Source: Clostridium sp. D43t1_170807_H7 (lineage in GTDB: Bacteria > Bacillota > Clostridia > Clostridiales > Clostridiaceae). Taken from it: a stretch of 64,000 nt of DNA. Under the pieces are notes generated by a model. That model was not told the DNA's origin. It worked only from the letters and a program-made list of their open reading frames with translations, and did no database searches. Positions 62,750 through 64,000 of the stretch are shown one piece after another (the first letter of the stretch is position 1; each line of letters starts with the position of its first letter). Made by a program: the position numbers and the translations under genes. Location: assembly GCF_015555905.1 (NCBI RefSeq), contig NZ_JADNLK010000001.1:64302-128301 (forward strand), given 5' to 3'.

Positions 62750-63463
62750 ATGTATACTAATTATATTTTTGATTTATATGGAACATTAATTGATATTAAT
62801 ACTGATGAAGAAAGCACAGAATTTTGGTACAAGCTATCATTATTTTACTCTTTTAAAGGTGCCTTATATACTGCTGAAGAATTAAAAGAATCATATATAA
62901 CTTTAGTTAAGTCTCATTTAGATAATCTAACTGATACAAACTATCCCGACTTTCCACTGGAAAATGTATTTTCTAAGCTTTATACAAATAAAAATATTAT
63001 TCCTTCTGATGAGTTAATAATTGATACTGCACATTTCTTTAGAACTTCATCTATAAAGTATATAAAATTATATGATAATGTAATTAACTTATTAGAATTG
63101 TTAAAGAAAAAAGGGAAAAAAATATATTTATTATCAAACGCTCAGAGAATATTTACACTTTATGAAATGAGATTGTTAGGAATTGAAAAATATTTTGATG
63201 ATATTTTATTTTCTGCTGACTATAAAGTATGCAAACCAGATGAGAATTTTTATACTACTTTAATTAATAAACATAATTTAAATATAAAAAATAGCATTAT
63301 GATTGGAAATGACTATATATGTGATATAGAAGGTGCTTCAAATGTTGGATTAGACTCATTATATCTTCATTCTAATCTTTCACCTGAAATCAAAGGAAAA
63401 CTTAAAAGCACATACTCAATTATGGAGATGGACATCTCTAAAATCTATGAACTTATTAACTAA
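62750..63463 (+). CDS. HAD-family phosphatase (YjjG-like)
   Basis: A 237-aa hydrolase of the haloacid dehalogenase superfamily. Motif I is IFDLYGTLIDI (nucleophile Asp with second Asp replaced by Tyr, as in the YjjG/PGP-like group), motif II LLSNAQ, motif III Lys in KVCKPD and motif IV IGNDYICDIEGA. Cap of helical type. Likely a nucleotide or phosphoglycolate-type phosphatase. ATG with a GGAG site. Confidence 0.87.
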   Translation: MYTNYIFDLYGTLIDINTDEESTEFWYKLSLFYSFKGALYTAEELKESYITLVKSHLDNLTDTNYPDFPLENVFSKLYTNKNIIPSDELIIDTAHFFRTSSIKYIKLYDNVINLLELLKKKGKKIYLLSNAQRIFTLYEMRLLGIEKYFDDILFSADYKVCKPDENFYTTLINKHNLNIKNSIMIGNDYICDIEGASNVGLDSLYLHSNLSPEIKGKLKSTYSIMEMDISKIYELIN

Positions 63464-63496
63464 ATTATTCGTTAAAGCTTGAATTCCGTGATGCCG

Positions 63497-63584
63497 AAAA
63501 ATTGATTATATAATCTCCAGGAAGGAATATAATTTCACTAAGAATTTATATAATCTTCCCTCCGATAATATAATCAATTTTTTC
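63497..63584. terminator. Large hairpin downstream of HAD gene
   Basis: Arms AAAATTGATTATAT/ATATAATCAATTTT near 63498-63582 with an inner GGAAG/CTTCC hairpin, ending in TTTTTTC on the plus strand. Long for a simple terminator but suits the two convergent genes. Confidence 0.55.
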
Positions 63585-63723
63585 TCTATCACTAGATTTT
63601 AAGCTAAAAGTATAATTTTCTACATACTTCCCCTTAAAAGATAACAACTTATGCTATATTTAATAAAAAAAATCATTAACTAAAAATATTTTAACTTTGC
63701 TAAAAAACACCTTCAAGTAAAAA

Positions 63724-64000
63724 CTATATAAGTCTGCTTCCTTCTTTATCTTGAGTAAGTTTTCCAGCCTTCATAAGCCCACCTAAAGCCATCTTAAAGT
63801 AATTCTTACTAGTTGCAAAAGTAGCTTTTATGTCTTCTGGATTAGATTTATCATTGAATTCCATAAATCCACCATTTTTTCTCATATAAGTTACTATTCT
63901 TTCTTGAAGTTCATCTCTTTCATTTAATCTAGTTTTTCTTGGAGTTAAACCTATTACACCATCTTCATAAACTCTCTTAACTCTTAACTTCATTTCATTT
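63724..64000 (-). CDS. CvfB-like S1 RNA-binding protein, C-terminal part
   Basis: Partial gene that continues beyond the window; the frame is open to the last bases, so the ATG at 63993 is internal. The visible 91 residues include LRVKRVYEDGVIGLTPRKTR (end of an S1 domain) and a winged-helix domain (RIVTYMRKNGGFMEFNDKSN; FKMALGGLMKAGKLTQDKEG), as in the C-terminus of CvfB/YitL proteins. These bind RNA and affect virulence or stress gene expression in Firmicutes. No terminator was identified right after the stop. Confidence 0.75.
   Translation of the reverse strand, partial: NEMKLRVKRVYEDGVIGLTPRKTRLNERDELQERIVTYMRKNGGFMEFNDKSNPEDIKATFATSKNYFKMALGGLMKAGKLTQDKEGSRLI

Overview
The window looks like chromosomal DNA of a low-GC, strictly fermentative Firmicute, most likely Clostridium sensu stricto. 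The reasons are very high A+T with AGGAGG ribosome sites and U-tailed hairpin terminators, a bifunctional AdhE behind a Rex-type operator, rubrerythrin with a PerR-like box, HutP, NnrDE, HelD, a single-chain PurL, and a thioredoxin reductase-like protein without an NADPH site. No rRNA, tRNA, CRISPR array or intact prophage was seen. Species cannot be given.

Layout. 1-3.6 kb: argS lies between a full-length Crp/Fnr gene and a nearly identical, frameshifted copy of that gene's 3' end, next to an IS3-type transposase scar. 3.8-8.5 kb: secreted CAP protein, a lipoprotein, then a YtrA/GntR - ABC ATPase - permease - DUF4097 lipoprotein operon with its own operator. 8.6-17 kb: adhE, a TrpXYZ-type ABC uptake operon, HutP, a MarR regulator and a SEC-C protein. 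17.3-31.8 kb: alpha/beta hydrolase, Dus, an unusual three-gene cluster (membrane metallophosphoesterase plus two U32-like Cys-rich proteins), a MerR/TipA regulator, DUF4317, MgtC, L,D-transpeptidase, nnrDE, Crp-cdd, Nudix, DUF1275 and a small Cys/Gly/Asn protein. 31.8-34 kb: SPL-like radical SAM, a lipoprotein and two decayed genes. 34.1-45.3 kb: the de novo purine operon purL-E-C-F-M-N-H-D. 45.6-47.8 kb: divergent cis-prenyltransferase plus CrtI-like desaturase. 48-64 kb: helD, lipoprotein, rubrerythrin, methyltransferase remnant, NfeD/SPFH, nadE, deoxynucleoside kinase, trxA plus flavoenzyme, ABC exporter, two small genes, two membrane-anchored Mrr-type proteins, a HAD phosphatase and a CvfB-like S1 protein cut by the window edge.

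How genes work together. The purine operon makes IMP from PRPP; its strong promoter is followed by two inverted CGAA boxes, and a structured hairpin repeat sits in three of its intergenic gaps. AdhE turns acetyl-CoA into ethanol and is probably shut off by Rex when NADH is low. TrxA and its reductase-like partner form a thiol redox pair that may take electrons from ferredoxin.

Best candidates for undescribed biology: (a) the overlapping pair of membrane-tethered Mrr proteins, one catalytic and one degenerate (61.4-62.5 kb); (b) the divergent UppS-like/CrtI-like pair (45.6-47.8 kb); (c) the U32-like pair with a metallophosphoesterase (19.5-22.6 kb); (d) the covarying hairpin repeat family inside the pur operon. 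Two genes in (c) carry apparent single-base frame disruptions, one beside an A9/(TA)n tract.
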